64,000 nt of DNA from Dolomedes plantarius (GCA_907164885.2 OU015496.1:134989873-135053872), one strand, 5' to 3'. Positions 11,946 through 24,269 are shown, counted from the first letter of the stretch. A program made the numbers and translations. Notes: generated by a model from the sequence alone, not told the origin.

Positions 11946-13889
11946 TCATGTTATATTTTATCATAATATGACGTATTCAATTACAAGTATACAATACAAC
12001 ATCATTGTGCATTGTGGAATATAAACAAATATAGTACAATGCAATGCTAACACTGTGGAAAACAATTGTATAACGATGTTGTTATACATGCTGCATTGTC
12101 CATTGTTGAATGAATAGTACTGTTGTTTCTTTGTTACACATTTTGTATTGTACAATGTCGATACAATAGTTCAATTATTTCGTAGTTGTACAATGTTTCG
12201 TTATCATTGTGTCATATTTTATTATATTGTACGTTCAGTAACTACGTTATATAATGGTTATGTAAAAGTTATCAATCATTTCAATAATTAAATGTTCCTC
12301 TTACATGCTGCAACAATTTGAGCTTTTCTTTCTTCTTTCATAATATTTTTTCAGTTTTTAATGGACTACAAGATAAACAATGTCATAAAACTTTTTCAAA
12401 ATCCTCTTGTAATCGTGCTTGGAATCATATCAAAGAAAAAAAACAAAAGAAAATAGAAATTTTAATACGGTTTTATTCCTTCAAAAACCACAATGCAACT
12501 ATATGTAACCAAAGCTTACAATGTGGATTTGGAGGCGTTTAAAAATAAACACTACACGTGAAAAGTAATCCCACAGTAATCCTACATTTTATGTTTTCAT
12601 CATCTTTCTGCGTGATTAAACCACGCCATTCTTTCCCGGATACGGTTTTACTCTATTTTTGATAATACATTGTTTTAAAAATTGTCTCCCCTTATTGAGG
12701 TTTTACGAACTGAGTGTAAAATGAGATACACTTTATTTAAAAATTTGGCGACGTGGAAGCTATATTTCAAATAATTATTTTTCAGCTCTATCAAGAATAA
12801 AATGTTTTGTGTTGCTCATTTTAAAAAGTAGGGTTGGTATGTTAATTAAAACACGAATGAAGGCTTGTTCAAGTAGCCTAATAAAAATTGCATTATAGAA
12901 GCTAAAAATGTAGGTGGCCGATTAAAATGCTTTACCAATTAAAAACGAAATGTTAATTAATATTTATTCATATGTTAGTTTCAGAAAGTATTGATAATGT
13001 ATGAAAAATAATTATGAAAAATTTATTTTTCTGATAACTATTAAACAGAGACATAAGTCAAAACAAAAATAAAATTTCCACATAATAATTTCGCGTGAAT
13101 TTGAAAATGTTACTAAAAGGAAATAAAGTTAAAAATATAACATATGAAAGAAGAAAATCGCTTCTTTGAGTGTTTTGTATTTAAATGAGTATTTCTAACA
13201 ATTACCATAAACTGAATTGTATCGTATAAAATAGTGAGTTTTTTAGATAATTAAACCGGAGTAAACACCCAGAAAAGAAGGAAAACATGAAGATGACAGA
13301 CATATACTTTTATAATTGACTTACCATATACGTCACGATGATAAAGCAGTTTTAAAAATTTAGCCACAATTATGTAAAGTACCACAATTATGTAATAAAA
13401 ATGCTACTAGTGTTCAAAATTTTAAAAAAATTGTTTTAAAAATGAAAATATTCATAGAATTATTATGTTCATTCTAAAGAGTTATGAAACAGCGTCACTT
13501 AGCAATGATCAACACATTTCTTCGTGGAAAAACGAAACAGAGTATGATTCCTGGAAAATCTAAGTGTATTTTTTAAGTGTAGAGGAATCTATTTGAAAAC
13601 TACGTGGCTCAAGGAGAGTTACTATAGGGCTAGAAAAAAACGTTGCATCTTAAAATCCACTCAGTTAGGAAATAAATTAAAACTCAAAATTATAGTTTTT
13701 GTCATGTTGGTTGGAATTAGGTATGGTTGTTTCTATGGATAGTTTATAAAAGCGAAGATCATTAAATATTTTTTGAGACATCAGTTATGTATTATTCTGT
13801 GTTGAGCCATAATTTTAATGAGCATGCAGTTTTAAATTTCAGATTTTTTTCAACATAACGCAACAAAAGTCTGATGACGAAGAGTATGA
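11946..13889. other. AT-rich stretch without a gene
   Basis: 11960-12200 is rich in imperfect copies of ATTGTACAATG-like motifs and looks locally repetitive. The remainder is AT-rich with no recognisable frame, terminal repeat or RNA gene. Confidence 0.5.
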
Positions 13890-14605
13890 TTAGGTATACG
13901 TATAATTCGCATAAAAATTATCGAAATTTCGCAACAAAAATATTACAATATATAAAATTTCGCCTTTATTCACAAAAACAGATAAATTTAACAATTTCGT
14001 ATTTATAAAAAAAAATTATAATTTTACTTACTTGAATAAGTATATATCAAAATTCTTAGTTAAAAACTAGCATTGTAGCTGTCTCCACATTATTTTCTTT
14101 AAATCTTTGCCTTTTGTCATTAATTACTATGTTATATATACTAAAATATCTCAGCGTATACTCTATAAACGTAAATATAGAGGATTTGTATAGCTGGCTT
14201 TGCAAAGTTAATGTAGCAGCATTTCGTCGAAATTAAAATATGTATAACATCAATAGGAATATCTTGGTTTCAAACTGTAAGGAGCTGAAATACCCTTGAC
14301 TTTGGCGCTCAAGAGACGTTCTTAAATCTACTAAATAGTTCCAGAAAACTTGATGGTTGATTTTTACAGGTAGATTTTTAGGTTCGACTCCGGTACGAAC
14401 AAACTGTCCGGATGAAATTCGGAGCAAATTCGAAGCAGATTGAGATTTCTCAGTTAAGACCCCGGATGGTCTTAGTTAAGCAATTATGTTAATAAATTAT
14501 TACTATTATTACCTAACTTTGCTTAAAAAGCCGTTTATCGCCGAGATTTTGCTGAAAAGTAGTAAAAAAATAATTCGCGCATTTATTCGCATCTATTTCG
14601 TAAAT
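13890..14605 (-). repeat. Unclassified dispersed repeat, long copy
   Basis: In complement it begins AAATAGATGCGAATAAATGC and runs through TCTCGGCGATAAACGGCTTT, TAATAATAGTAATAATT, GCTTAACTAAGACCATCC and CTTAACTGAGAAATCTC. This order is shared with 32655-33045 on the plus strand. It ends with GAATAAAGGCGAAATTTT, matching AATAAATGCGAAATTTTT at the end of the other copy. The other copy lacks ~300 bp from the middle. A GGTTCGACTCC box-B-like motif at 14382 lies on the opposite strand with no box A, so I do not call a SINE. Class unknown. Confidence 0.68.
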
Positions 14606-15799
14606 ACTTAAATTATGTATCTCTGAGTATGATATCTATGTAAATGTTCAAAACAATATCTAACGATAAATATAAATTTTCATGACTTATATTACCTAGA
14701 ATCATGGACATAGAAGTTATTAAAAACAAATTTTGACTTAAATTAATTTTAAAACAAATTGTAGACTCAAATTCTTTAATAGTTTTAGTGTTAAAAATTA
14801 AGACATGAAACTTATGAAATTTTAATTTATTTGAATTAATGATATTAGATGGTAAAATAAAATCTTTTTAAAATGTTTTGTGAGGAGTTTATTTGTAACT
14901 GTGCAATATTATCTGATGTCAGAAAAGTTGCAATAAATAAAGGCCCTTTTGAGTACTATTTATTCTTTTAAATCGTGCACTTATCATCACCATCAGAGGA
15001 TTGAAGAGATTGTTGAACTTAATCTCAGTTTTATATATTTCTCAATGCTATATAGTACATTTAACTGAAATCAACACATCATAACACATTTCTGTTGGTA
15101 GTTTTTGCCTCAAAGTTTTTATAAAATACCTCGGTATGTATTAATTTATGAAATAAAGTCAAAATAAGTACCTCAAAAATTTTATTCGAGTAAAAGATGT
15201 CGACTTTTTCTTTTCCAGAAGATTTATTTCAAAACTAGTTTTTCAAATTAAAATTTCAACACTTTTTTGTGTTTTCCGAATGAATTCAAAAAATAAAAAT
15301 TCCACTAGGAATATTTCAAAAAGAAATGTATTAAAATTATAGTAATACTATTTATGTATATTGTTTTTTCAATAGATATAAAGATCCATTAGATGCTCTG
15401 TACGAATTCTGAAAATTTACAATAATATTATAACTGAAGATTAAGATTTTTTTAAAGTTCTTCTTGACGAAAAGTACCACAATAACTCAATAATTTTAGA
15501 TCTTAGTCCAAGTACATGAAAATTCACGCAATGACTATTACAGGTTATAATAGCTTTTTTTAAAAAAATAACAGATGAATAGAAACAACGTAATAACATA
15601 TGTTAAAATATGATCGCGTCGTTCATCAAAGTACTGAGGGTACTTTTTCAAGTTAGAGGGAAACTTACAAACTAGAAACCTCTAATGTTTGCATTTCGTT
15701 AAAATGTTATATTTGAGTTCATTTAGAATGTAAAGTTGTTATGTAGTTGTCGTTGCTAATACATCTGGCTGGATAGATCTTAAGCAGGTCGATTGAAGT
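14606..15799. other. AT-rich stretch, nothing recognised
   Basis: No frame, terminal repeat, tandem periodicity or RNA signature found across this 1.2 kb. Confidence 0.6.
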
Positions 15800-16000
15800 T
15801 TGCAGGACGAAGAGATGCGGGTCATGTTTAGTTCAAAGCTGTTGGGTACCACAGGGGCCAGAGACTGTCATTTTGCCACCAGAATTTCGACCTACCAACT
15901 CCAAGGGCGACATCTGGTGAATTATCCTGATTTCGTGCCTACGAACCACACGGGAAAATATGAAGACCAATACGCTTTATGATCCAAGTCCAGCTCAGGC
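15800..16000 (-). repeat. Possible body fragment of the tRNA-SINE family
   Basis: In complement, CCAGATGTCGCCCTTGGAG followed by GTCGAAATTCTGGTGG matches CAGATGTCACCCCTTGAG of the SINE at 16620-16985 and CAGCTATCGCCCCTGGAG..CAAAATTGTGGTGG of the one at 26385-26930. ATCCAAGTCCAGCTCAG near 15981 recurs as ATCCAAGTCCAGTTCAG near 35858. No tRNA-like head is present here, so this is a fragment at best. Confidence 0.42.
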
Positions 16001-16503
16001 AAGAGAGTATTCTGTGGCACAGGTCACGATTCCATCCGATCACAGAATGTAAAATGTATTCCTGTTTCGCAGTTCCAATGAGCCACTTTATGAAACCATT
16101 ATCAGAACCAGAGTTTCTTGGCGCTATCTGGATTAAAGGATTTCTTGATACCAGGAATTACTGAAGTTTATTTCATTTTGTTAGCCTTTCGTTTAAATGG
16201 AAGACTTAACTGAGATAATTCTGTTACTGGACATTGACCCAGATTCTTGAAGATATTTCCCTGATCTCAAAACATTTAACCACTGAGGTGCAGCTGTACC
16301 AATATTTCTTGGGGAATTCCTCAGAAAGACATGCATATAAAAACGCCTTTAGCAAAATACTGTTCCGCAATAACATGTTACAAGCGTGAAAAATACACTT
16401 TGTACAGTAATCATCTGCACAACAGTGAGTACATGTCACAAGGAACTCCAAATCAAGGGGGAAGTGTGCACCAGTCCACTCTTGCCCTTGCAAACTATAT
16501 CCA

Positions 16504-16539
16504 CACTTACCCCAACACGGAACTTTTGTGGGGTAAGTG
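16504..16539. other. Short hairpin (imperfect 14-bp stem)
   Basis: CACTTACCCCAACA pairs with TTGTGGGGTAAGTG (two mismatches) around an 8-base loop. It lies beside SINE sequence in a moderately GC-rich patch. Function unknown. Confidence 0.5.
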
Positions 16540-16619
16540 CACAACAGGGCTAATTTCTGAAAAATTATGAAGTAGAAGAGACATCTGATATTACAATTAA
16601 AGAAAAATTCCAAGGATTT

Positions 16620-16985
16620 AACTACTATAAGAAGTTTTATGTTTGCCAATGCGGGGCACTTGTCAATGAAGACATTTGAACGTAATCCGTGAGAATCGTT
16701 GGTTTCTTTCAGTAGGTCATCGTATAGGTGAACAAACACCACCCGTGATGCCGCCTCCTTTTTGACCGAGTATCTCAAGGGGTGACATCTGAGGGGGAAC
16801 GTACTTTCTTCCACCTTCTCTGACCACGCAGAAGAATTTTCTTTTTTTACAGATTCAATTTGCCCCTATCAGGCCTAGACACGAAGGCATTGAATGGCAT
16901 TCGTCGGAATTCGAACCGAGCATCCCCAGTTCTAAGCCTAACGCGCTACCACTAGGCTACTTAGGTCTCTACAAGGAGTCTTGAA
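16620..16985 (-). repeat. tRNA-derived SINE, copy with head and body
   Basis: In complement it starts with a tRNA-like head: box A GTAGCCTAGTGGTAGCGCG and box B GGTTCGAATTCC (head about 16905-16963). The body follows: CGACGAATGCCATTCAATGC, GATACTCGGTC, GTTTGTTCACCTATACGATG, CCAACGATTCTCACGGATTA and TGCCCCGCATTGGCAAACA. The same modules in order occur at 35165-35690, and body parts at 22420-22605 and 26385-26930. A box A plus box B head with a shared non-tRNA body is the standard signature of a Pol III SINE. Confidence 0.75.
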
Positions 16986-18092
16986 TCATCTTCAACTAAT
17001 GTGGATCATGATTGGTAACGATTCACATGCACTTATCGCTAGTGCAAGTAAAATAAATCTTGTAACGATCACCGTATGTTATGCTTAGCGCTAATACACA
17101 TCGGTTCCTGTTATGTAAAAGAGCATGTATTTTCCTATACATTCACACGAATGACATCTCTACATGCTTAAAGATCTTAGACGCTATGTGTGTGTGTTAC
17201 GCATGTGCTTCGATTTAGCTTACTTATAGCATTTAGCATTTTTTAATAAAAAGGCATGATTAAAAGCAAAATAATTTATATCCACATTATACATACACCA
17301 GACATAATTTTCCTTCGCTATAGATAAATATTAAGCTCACAATTTCTAATCTTTCTTTGGGTAAATAGTTCCCTTGAGTAACTAGTACAATAACTAACTT
17401 TCAGACTATGTTCTTTCGCAATTTACATATGGATATTTAAAAACAGAATGTACTTATAATCAGTATGTTATCACTTCGTATCATTTGAATTACAAATTTG
17501 AAATAGAGGTGAATTAGTCAGAAATAAAGGAAAATGGAAAGGAAATTCTTTTCCATTATTAACACTCGGAAAAGTTATTGCTTTAGAAAAAAGACCTCAA
17601 AAAAACTTAAAGAGAAGCAATACGAGTGATGATTATAAATGAGTAATAAAGATATGAAATTCTTTAGTATGTAAACAGATAGTACATATCGTACTTGTGT
17701 TTTTTTCAGTGATGAATATTAACGTCCAATAAAATATTTTCAAAAGTAATATCTTGCCACAAATTTTCAAATTTCGGGTCTGTTTTCTAGCTTTGAAACT
17801 CAGGACAAACTTAGGAAGATGCTTAAAAACCTGAAAATTATTCTAGAAATCTTGCACAATATAATTAACAAATAGGAATTTTTAAATGACAGGAATTATG
17901 TGTTTGATGTTTTCTGTATGATCAAGAATCATTAAATTAAAATAAATTGTTGCATTTAATATTTTTTTATTTATGATAGTAAGAAATAAATATGTTTTTC
18001 ATTTTGTACCATTTGTCTTCATTTCTTCTTCATTTTGTCATCTATACAATGTTACGTTTCTCGCTTGTCAATATTTCAGATTGCCGACCCCA
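16986..18092. other. AT-rich stretch, nothing recognised
   Basis: No frame or repeat identified. The last ~90 bp lie just inside the LTR of copy B and would be the start of its internal region, but they contain no recognisable gag. Confidence 0.5.
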
Positions 18093-18458
18093 GATAATAG
18101 AGACACAAATTTATTTTAATTTTAGACTTAACAAGAGGACAAATATAACAAGCATTCACTTTTGGCTACAGCGAAGTTCAACTGAAGATTTTCGATTTGA
18201 CACAATAGGCCCACAGGTACAATAACAGACTCTCAATTCCCGCAGAACAGCCGTTCTTCAACAGAGAAATGAATGAATCTCAAACTAAAATTTAGGAGCC
18301 GAGTTGAGCATCCTTATATACCCTGGCGACATTCTAGATTGCTCTGGAAATGGTAACTTCCAGAACTCGATAACCTCACCACGTAGGAGAAACCTGATAG
18401 ATTCTGAAATTCGCTAAATATGTCGCTAAGATCGCCAAAATACTGCCAAAGACTTACA
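18093..18458 (-). mobile_element. Ty3/gypsy-like LTR, copy B
   Basis: Second copy of the LTR family seen at 548-870, on the minus strand. In complement: TGTAAGTCTTTGGCAGTATT start, GTGGTGAGGTTATCGAGTTC, CCATTTCCAGAGCAATCTAG, then GGTATATAAGGATGCTCAAC (TATA box and probable initiator), AATAAATTTGTGTCTC (polyadenylation signal at 18110-18115 in complement) and CTGGGGTCGGCAATC (possible primer-binding site) next to the end. The order and spacing match copy A. No internal coding region follows, so only an LTR and a stub remain. Confidence 0.65.
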
Positions 18459-19643
18459 TATTAAAATGTAAAGGTCAATGACAATAAATAATTGGTATTT
18501 AACACAAAATTTACATAAATTAAGCAGAAACAAAGAATATTTACCAGTATATAGAAATATAAACATTTTTTTTAACAATACGATGGCACAATAAGGGAAA
18601 CGTTAAGTAATACATCAACAATGATATTTAAACAATAAAAGGTAAATACAATGCTAAATCTAAATACGTTTCAGTAAATTAGCTTCCATATATGAATTTA
18701 CGAGTGTCTCGTATTAAAGTCATTATGCATAATTTTTGAAGCCCTTAATTCGAATGCTAATAAATTTGAGTACAATACAAATAAGGAACTTTTTGAAATG
18801 TATGGATAATTGCACAGCTTCGTCGCATCTTATTCGGTTATCGTTCATGCAGATATTCGAACTCACAATAGTGTTAAAATTCATTAACATACGCAATTGG
18901 TCTCCGGGAGATTAATTTGCATTAGAGGATTTTCTAATTTATAAACTCTGGCAAAACTTCAAATTCAATTTAAGTTTCAATTATGTGTTCCAGAGATACA
19001 TACTTTTAGGGTAGAATTAATTGAAATGAGGATTTAAATTTTAAATTCAGCTAGATTCAACAACTAGGTGAAAACTGTACTAAAAATGTTAACAATATAT
19101 TTCTGCACTGGTTTATTTTAATTTACAAACATTTATTTCTACCAAATTACTATTATAATTATTAGTAAAGATAATTATGCTAATATTTCTTCATTCCAAT
19201 CATTAAGTATTCACTGCAAACCAAACATCTAAACCGTTTACACATGACAAAACATGGAGAATTCGTTTGGTCAATATTTACAAAATTTATTTGCATCGAT
19301 ATTTTGGGGAATATAGATGAAACATTAAATAAGCAGTATGTTATACAAAGATTACATACATTAATTTATGTAACGAATAATATAATTTATATATAATTAA
19401 TAGTATTACATAATCAATATAAATATAACAAAAAGAAATGGTGAATTATTTAGTTTTAGTTATATTTGTCCATTTTTAGTATAAGGATTTGTTGCAACTG
19501 CGCAATCTTTTATTGAAAAGTTAAAATTTTCAACGCTAGGGTAGGTTTTTTGTTAATTTGTTCGGCCCTCTTTCTACGTTTTATTTTGTGTTGAATTATT
19601 TACATTATTTGTCTTATAATCAATATAATTTATATATAATATA

Positions 19644-19644
<1 letters not shown>
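18459..19644. other. AT-rich stretch, nothing recognised
   Basis: No frame or repeat recognised. Confidence 0.6.

Positions 19645-19698
<54 letters not shown>
19645..19698. repeat. TA microsatellite
   Basis: About 25 TA units, preceded by looser ATATAATATAAT. Confidence 0.95.
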
Positions 19699-19702
<4 letters not shown>

Positions 19703-20214
19703 TATCCAACATTATTATATTTATTATTATTTATTAGTTGTTAATCATTTATCTAACGATATTTTCGTGAATATCGATGTAAATATTCACAAAATAATAT
19801 CGGTGAAATGCTTATCAGCAGATATGCTTTTAATTCTTATTTTGTCTAAGAATGATAACGATGTCATTACGGGATGCAATGTCAGGCTTTGTTCCACAAC
19901 CTTTCGTACTAGAAGATTTCTCGATTTAATTAACTACATTTCTTCGGCAATTCTGAAGATTAGTAGATATCACTATTAGCTATGGAGTAAGATCGTCAAG
20001 TGCATACCTATATATCTCTATGCAATCGAGCTATTGAAACGTACATTGTCTTACCGGGTAATTTTTCACTCTGTTTTCTCAACTATTCATAGATTTTTCG
20101 CTGCCTTCGCTGGTTGTGACTTAGTTTGTATATGAATTCTGTTATGTATCAAATTTTTTGGTTGTGTATACAATAGCGACCACATTGAAAATAAAACGCT
20201 AGTTTGCGCATATT

Positions 20215-20410
20215 ACAGAAATTGAAGTATGACTGGAAGGGAAGCATTATATGTTTAAGATTCAAAAGTGGAATACCAAAAGCAGGTAAACCCGCCACCC
20301 AGAAACATTACACTCTGAAACAGGTAGCCCTTTTAATCTGGAATATCATTTCGCTTTTGCAGCGCATGCTGCATGTTCATGCTTTGCATCACGTAAGATG
20401 CTGGCATATG
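20215..20410 (+). repeat. Weak dispersed repeat, copy 1
   Basis: CAGAAACATTACACTCTGAAACAGGTAGCCCTTTTAATCTG..TTTTGCAGCGCATG resembles 50466-50540 (CAGAAACATCACACACTGATGCAGGTAG..CTTAACCTG..TTTTACAGCGTGTT) in the same orientation. Element type and edges cannot be set from two degraded copies. Confidence 0.4.
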
Positions 20411-21009
20411 TAAGCAAGAAATATTCTGTTTAAATGTGCATTTTTACCCCTATAGTTATGAAGAAGAATAAAAGCTACAAATTGCCATTAATAAACCAGT
20501 AAATTGTTAAATTGCCATCAATATACTCTAAGCCGAACGAAGCAATAACACCAAATAGTCTTGACGTCTCAAAATTCCTTGCTGAAGTTGAAATTTGAAC
20601 ATTGTCACGTTAGCTTCATATGCTTACATGGTCTAGCCAGTGTCTAAGTAAAAGCAGATCTCGTCTGTAAAAACGACTTTTAGTCCATTTCGTTTCACGG
20701 GTTAGGCTTCGTACACACGATACGGATTAGGTTTTCTTATCGTCTCGGTTTTGTCGTTCCGTTTACAGTAAACAGTGTATTCTGTTTTGTACGTTCACAC
20801 GCTGCGGGCGAAAACCGCAAACGAGGGAGCATCCGAATCGGTAGCAGATGTCGTTCGATTTTGTCTACCGAAACCGGATAGACGGAACCAACGCCAGGCC
20901 GTTTAAGGTTGTCATTGGTGTATAGGTTTGAGAGGGGGAGTACACACGATTCGGTCATTTTGAAGGAAAGGTACACTAGTGCCGATCTAGCTACTGAAGT
21001 GATTCTTTG

Positions 21010-21011
<2 letters not shown>

Positions 21012-21056
<45 letters not shown>

Positions 21057-21071
21057 TTTGTTTGTTTGTTT
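21012..21071. repeat. TG microsatellite with TTTG tail
   Basis: About 20 TG units then TTTG repeats, inside the Harbinger-like element just upstream of the MADF remnant. Confidence 0.95.
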
Positions 21072-21114
21072 TTACACACAATGGAGAATTTTTTATTTTT
21101 TTTTTTTTTACACA

Positions 21115-21236
21115 ATGGAGAAAATCTACACAGAAATTGTAATTTCTTTGGTTGAACAAAGACCGACCATTTGGGACAAAACATGAGATAGTTTTACCTT
21201 AAATGACGCTTTAAACACGACGTTTAAATCATATTT
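21115..21236 (+). pseudogene. MADF-domain N-terminal remnant
   Basis: From ATG at 21115 the frame reads MEKIYTEIVISLVEQRPTIW, then DKT and a stop, with DSFTLNDALNTTFKSYLYL following in frame. A start with a short charged lead and the I..V..RP.LWD motif is the beginning of a MADF (SANT-like) DNA-binding domain. Only about 40 codons survive before the sequence becomes AT-rich non-coding. The position within inverted ends of Harbinger type supports an accessory DNA-binding protein of that element. Confidence 0.6.
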
Positions 21237-22419
21237 ATATCTTAATTAGATCAGGAGATATTATTATTATTATTATTTTTTACATCATTCTAATAGTAGC
21301 CAATCTTTGTTTAAACCTGTACATACACTTTCTTCATGATGGTTTTTTTCACCATTTCTCATCTTTAAATTGTTATAAATCGAGAACAGTTAAAGATAAA
21401 TGGTTCAAACTTGGAACATGTCTTTTATTTTACTTTAATTATGATTCAACAAATTTGAAAAATATATTTACTTTTGAAAATATGATTTTTTTAAAAATAA
21501 GTTACATCATTTTTTAAAAAAAATTCTCTATATATTTTTTTAAAATTATTTTTTAAAAAATTAATATTTTAAAAAACGATTAATCAAAGTTAAAACATAT
21601 AATTCTGTTTAATTAAATGAAAAACAATTGAAATTCAACGGATAATATTTCGAGTTATAACGATTTTAAATTACCCCACTTATTTTAAATTTTTAATTTT
21701 TAATTTTTTTTAACTTTATGAGAAGTTTTATGATGTGATTTTGTTTGCAAATTATATGATTAACCATTACAAAAAAATTCAAAGTTTTAACTCAATAAAT
21801 GTATGTGTCGTCATTCGGAAGTAGTTGAAAAATTTCGATTAATCTCTTCTTAATTCAATCATAATCGTTTGAAAAGATCCCAGACAATATATGTCCCTCA
21901 AAATAGGATGTACCCAATACATTCTAAAATTATTTTAATGTTGCTTCGATGACGACGATACCAGTACATTACAAGAAAGGTATTTACGTCCATCCTGCAA
22001 AGTGAACTACACTGCAATGATTGCAAAGGTGTTTTTGTGCGGACGGGAAAACCGTATGAAGTGAAAGAAAAACCGAATCGTGTGAACACAGCTTTCGGTT
22101 GACACCGAAACGATTATAAAACCGAAACCGTATCGTGTGTACGAGGACTAACTTGATAAAACAATCCCCAATTAAACTGCACGGGATGATGAGTAAGTTC
22201 CACTTTTATGGTGAGGATTGGTTGATGCATATGCACGATTGCTTTCTCCAGGCGATTAGTTGATGGGACGGATGATCGGAGCTTCTGCAGCTTAACTAGG
22301 GACCAAGAGAGCGGCATTAGAAGTAGACTGTTGGCAAAGAACCCCTCAAAATGCAAATCCCATCTGAACTAAATAAATTCCTTTTCTCGATATCTTCCAA
22401 ATTTCAAAACAACCATTTA

Positions 22420-22605
22420 TTTGAGGGTCCGATCCGTCCAGATGTCACACTTTGGTGACAATTCAGGTGGCACTTGGGGAAGGGGGGTGGATGTTGGTTC
22501 ATTTATTTGTTGCCCATATTGAAAGTAATCAACGATTGTCACGGATAATGTGCTTATGTCAGAATAGTTGAGTGCCCCGCATTGGCAAACAACAGCAATA
22601 TTACT
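22420..22605 (+). repeat. SINE-family body fragment
   Basis: GGTGGCACTTGGGGAAGG, GTTGGTTCATTTATT, GAAAGTAATCAACGATTGTC, ACGGATAATGT and TGCCCCGCATTGGCAAACA follow the same order as the body of the SINEs at 16620-16985 and 35165-35690. The tRNA-like head is missing. Confidence 0.6.
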
Positions 22606-22931
22606 TGAGGATACTTGTTGAAACAACTCAAATCGACAGAGAATCTATAAAAAGGAATAATAATGGCAGTGAAACAATTTGAAATATTTCATGCAAATAC
22701 TATTTAGGTACAAAATGTCCCGGGACTTTTTTCAACATGCATGATAATTCAGCATACAAAATATACCGCTAAACAATTCCCTTTTCAAACTTAATTGTAT
22801 TGTAAATTTAAACCCGTGTCTCCTCTGCATACTTTTATAGACATTTACTTTCATGCTTTCAAAAATGTATCTTGAAAATATTTTATCATATAAATATTTA
22901 GCATTGTTTTTGGCTTATTTATTTACATATA

Positions 22932-22952
22932 ATATATATATATATATATATA
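22932..22952. repeat. Short TA microsatellite
   Basis: TA run that provides the TA flanking the Tc1 element starting at 22953. Confidence 0.9.
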
Positions 22953-24214
22953 CAGATGGTTATCAAAATAATGGAAACACCTATCAATATTAGTGGTGTT
23001 CATTAATGTATTTAGAGTTCCTTAAAAAACTAGTCTCGCCACCGGTATTGTTTTATATAATATAGTATATGTATTACTCTACTATCAGGTAGCAGTAATG
23101 AAGCTAAGAACATCGTGCTTTTGAGGGGAACATCGTAAAATGTCAAATCTTGCAGACCTTGAGAAAAGGGCAAATTGGAGTGCGTTTAAATTGGAATATC
23201 TGTTACTGTAACCCACAGGCTAATGGGTGTTTTTCGAGCTATGGTATCGAAAGTCATGATAGCATACAGAGTGCACGGAAAAACATCCTTTGCCAAATAT
23301 AATAGTGGATGAAAGGGAGAGCTGAGTGAACGAGACGGACGAGGTATTCAAGCTGATTGTGACATGAAGAAAGAAAAAAATTGCAACCCAAATGTCCGAA
23401 GATCTTAATCTGCATCTGCATGTTCCGGTATCAACCATTAGAGGTAGAAGGAAACTTCACAAACAAAGCATTTACGGAAGCGTAGCTATTCTCAAGCCAC
23501 TTTTAATAGATGTCAATACAAAATATCGTCCACAATGGTGCCACCAGCGCAAATTCTGATCGAGTAATATGTCGAAAAACGGCATTTGGTCTGAGGAATC
23601 ATTGTTCACATTGTTCATCGCAACAGGACATGCGTATTTTTGGAGAACACCTGCCCAAGCGTAAGATTCAGGCTGTCTCATCTCAACTGTCAATCATGGA
23701 GGTATATCTATCAGGGTTTAGGATGGCATCTCTTGTTTTTGTTCAGACCCTATTGTAACCCTAAAAGGGAGATTGAATGGGAAGGACTATGTCGAAAATT
23801 TAGCTCACTAGTTCATCCTATGGTGCAAACATTGTTTCTTGCAGGAGATGACGTTCTCCAGGATGATAATCCCCCTATACATACAGCTAAATCTATCAAA
23901 TATTGGTTTGAAGAGCATGAAAAAGAAGTCAAATATCTTATCTTGTCCTGTACGATCCCCCCGACTATATATCATCCAACCACCGTGATCTGTATAAGCG
24001 CCAGGTAACGATATCCACCACAGCATCTCTACAGGAACTTTTATTATTTTTCCCTGAAAATTAGTATAATATATTCTTAACCACTATTTATTACTTGTAA
24101 AATTCAATTCCAAGATGAATCATTTGGTATTATATGACTAAGGTGCTCCTGTGCCGTATTAATAAAGGTTTTCATGATGTTTCTTATTGTTTCCATTAAT
24201 TTGATAACCACCTG
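22953..24214 (+). mobile_element. Tc1 element, degenerate full-length copy (1262 bp)
   Basis: Inverted ends CAGATGGTTATCAAAATAAT on the left and CAGGTGGTTATCAAATTAAT in complement on the right, each followed by GGAAACA, flanked by TA (22951-22952 and 24215-24216). The length suits a complete Tc1. It contains a transposase gene broken in many places. Confidence 0.9.
23140..24064 (+). pseudogene. Tc1 transposase, heavily frameshifted
   Basis: Begins MSNLADLEKRANWSAFKL at 23140. Recognisable pieces in shifting frames are GKTSFAKYNSG, the HKQSIYGSVAILKPLLI-type linker, FGEHLPKRKIQ, VHPMVQTLFLAGDDVLQDDN (second catalytic Asp), PPIHTAKSIKYWFEEHEKE, and a terminal TTASLQELLLFFPEN before a stop at 24062. 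The SPDLN.IE block with the last acidic residue is scrambled. The fragments and order match Tc1-family transposases with bipartite HTH and DDE domains. The number of shifts indicates an old, neutral copy. Confidence 0.85.
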
Positions 24215-24238
24215 TATATATACAGGTGGTTATCAAAT
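24199..24238. other. Perfect 40-bp palindrome from two abutting Tc1 ends
   Basis: ATTTGATAACCACCTG, TATATATA, CAGGTGGTTATCAAAT. The left half is the right end of the Tc1 element at 22953-24214. The right half is the outer end of a second, truncated copy starting at 24223. TATATATA between them supplies both TA target sites. Confidence 0.95.
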
Positions 24239-24269
24239 CTATGGGTAACTATTTTGTAAACAAATATTT

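Larger units (their letters stand above)
20705..22147 (+). mobile_element. PIF/Harbinger-like element with MADF remnant
   Basis: Long inverted ends: the left reads CTTCGTACACACGATACGG and the right in complement CCTCGTACACACGATACGG, continuing with GGTTTT..ATCGT.TCGGT on both sides. Subterminal copies of ACACGATTCGGT occur inside both ends (near 20945 and 22072). The only coding remnant is an N-terminal MADF domain start at 21115. MADF/Myb-type accessory proteins accompany PIF/Harbinger transposases, and CGTACACACG-type ends fit. The flanks are TTA on the left and TAA on the right, so the expected identical 3-bp duplication is not clean. No transposase is present: a non-autonomous or internally deleted copy. 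Confidence 0.7.

Noticed and set aside
14370..14400. Box B-like GGTTCGACTCC as evidence of a tRNA gene or SINE head
   Set aside because: There is no box A at suitable distance, and it lies antisense in the dispersed repeat shared with 32655-33045, whose copy lacks it.
16224..16814. 196-codon minus-strand frame
   Set aside because: No recognisable domain; its 5' half overlaps SINE body sequence shared with 22420-22605 and 35165-35690, where the frame is not kept. Probably chance.
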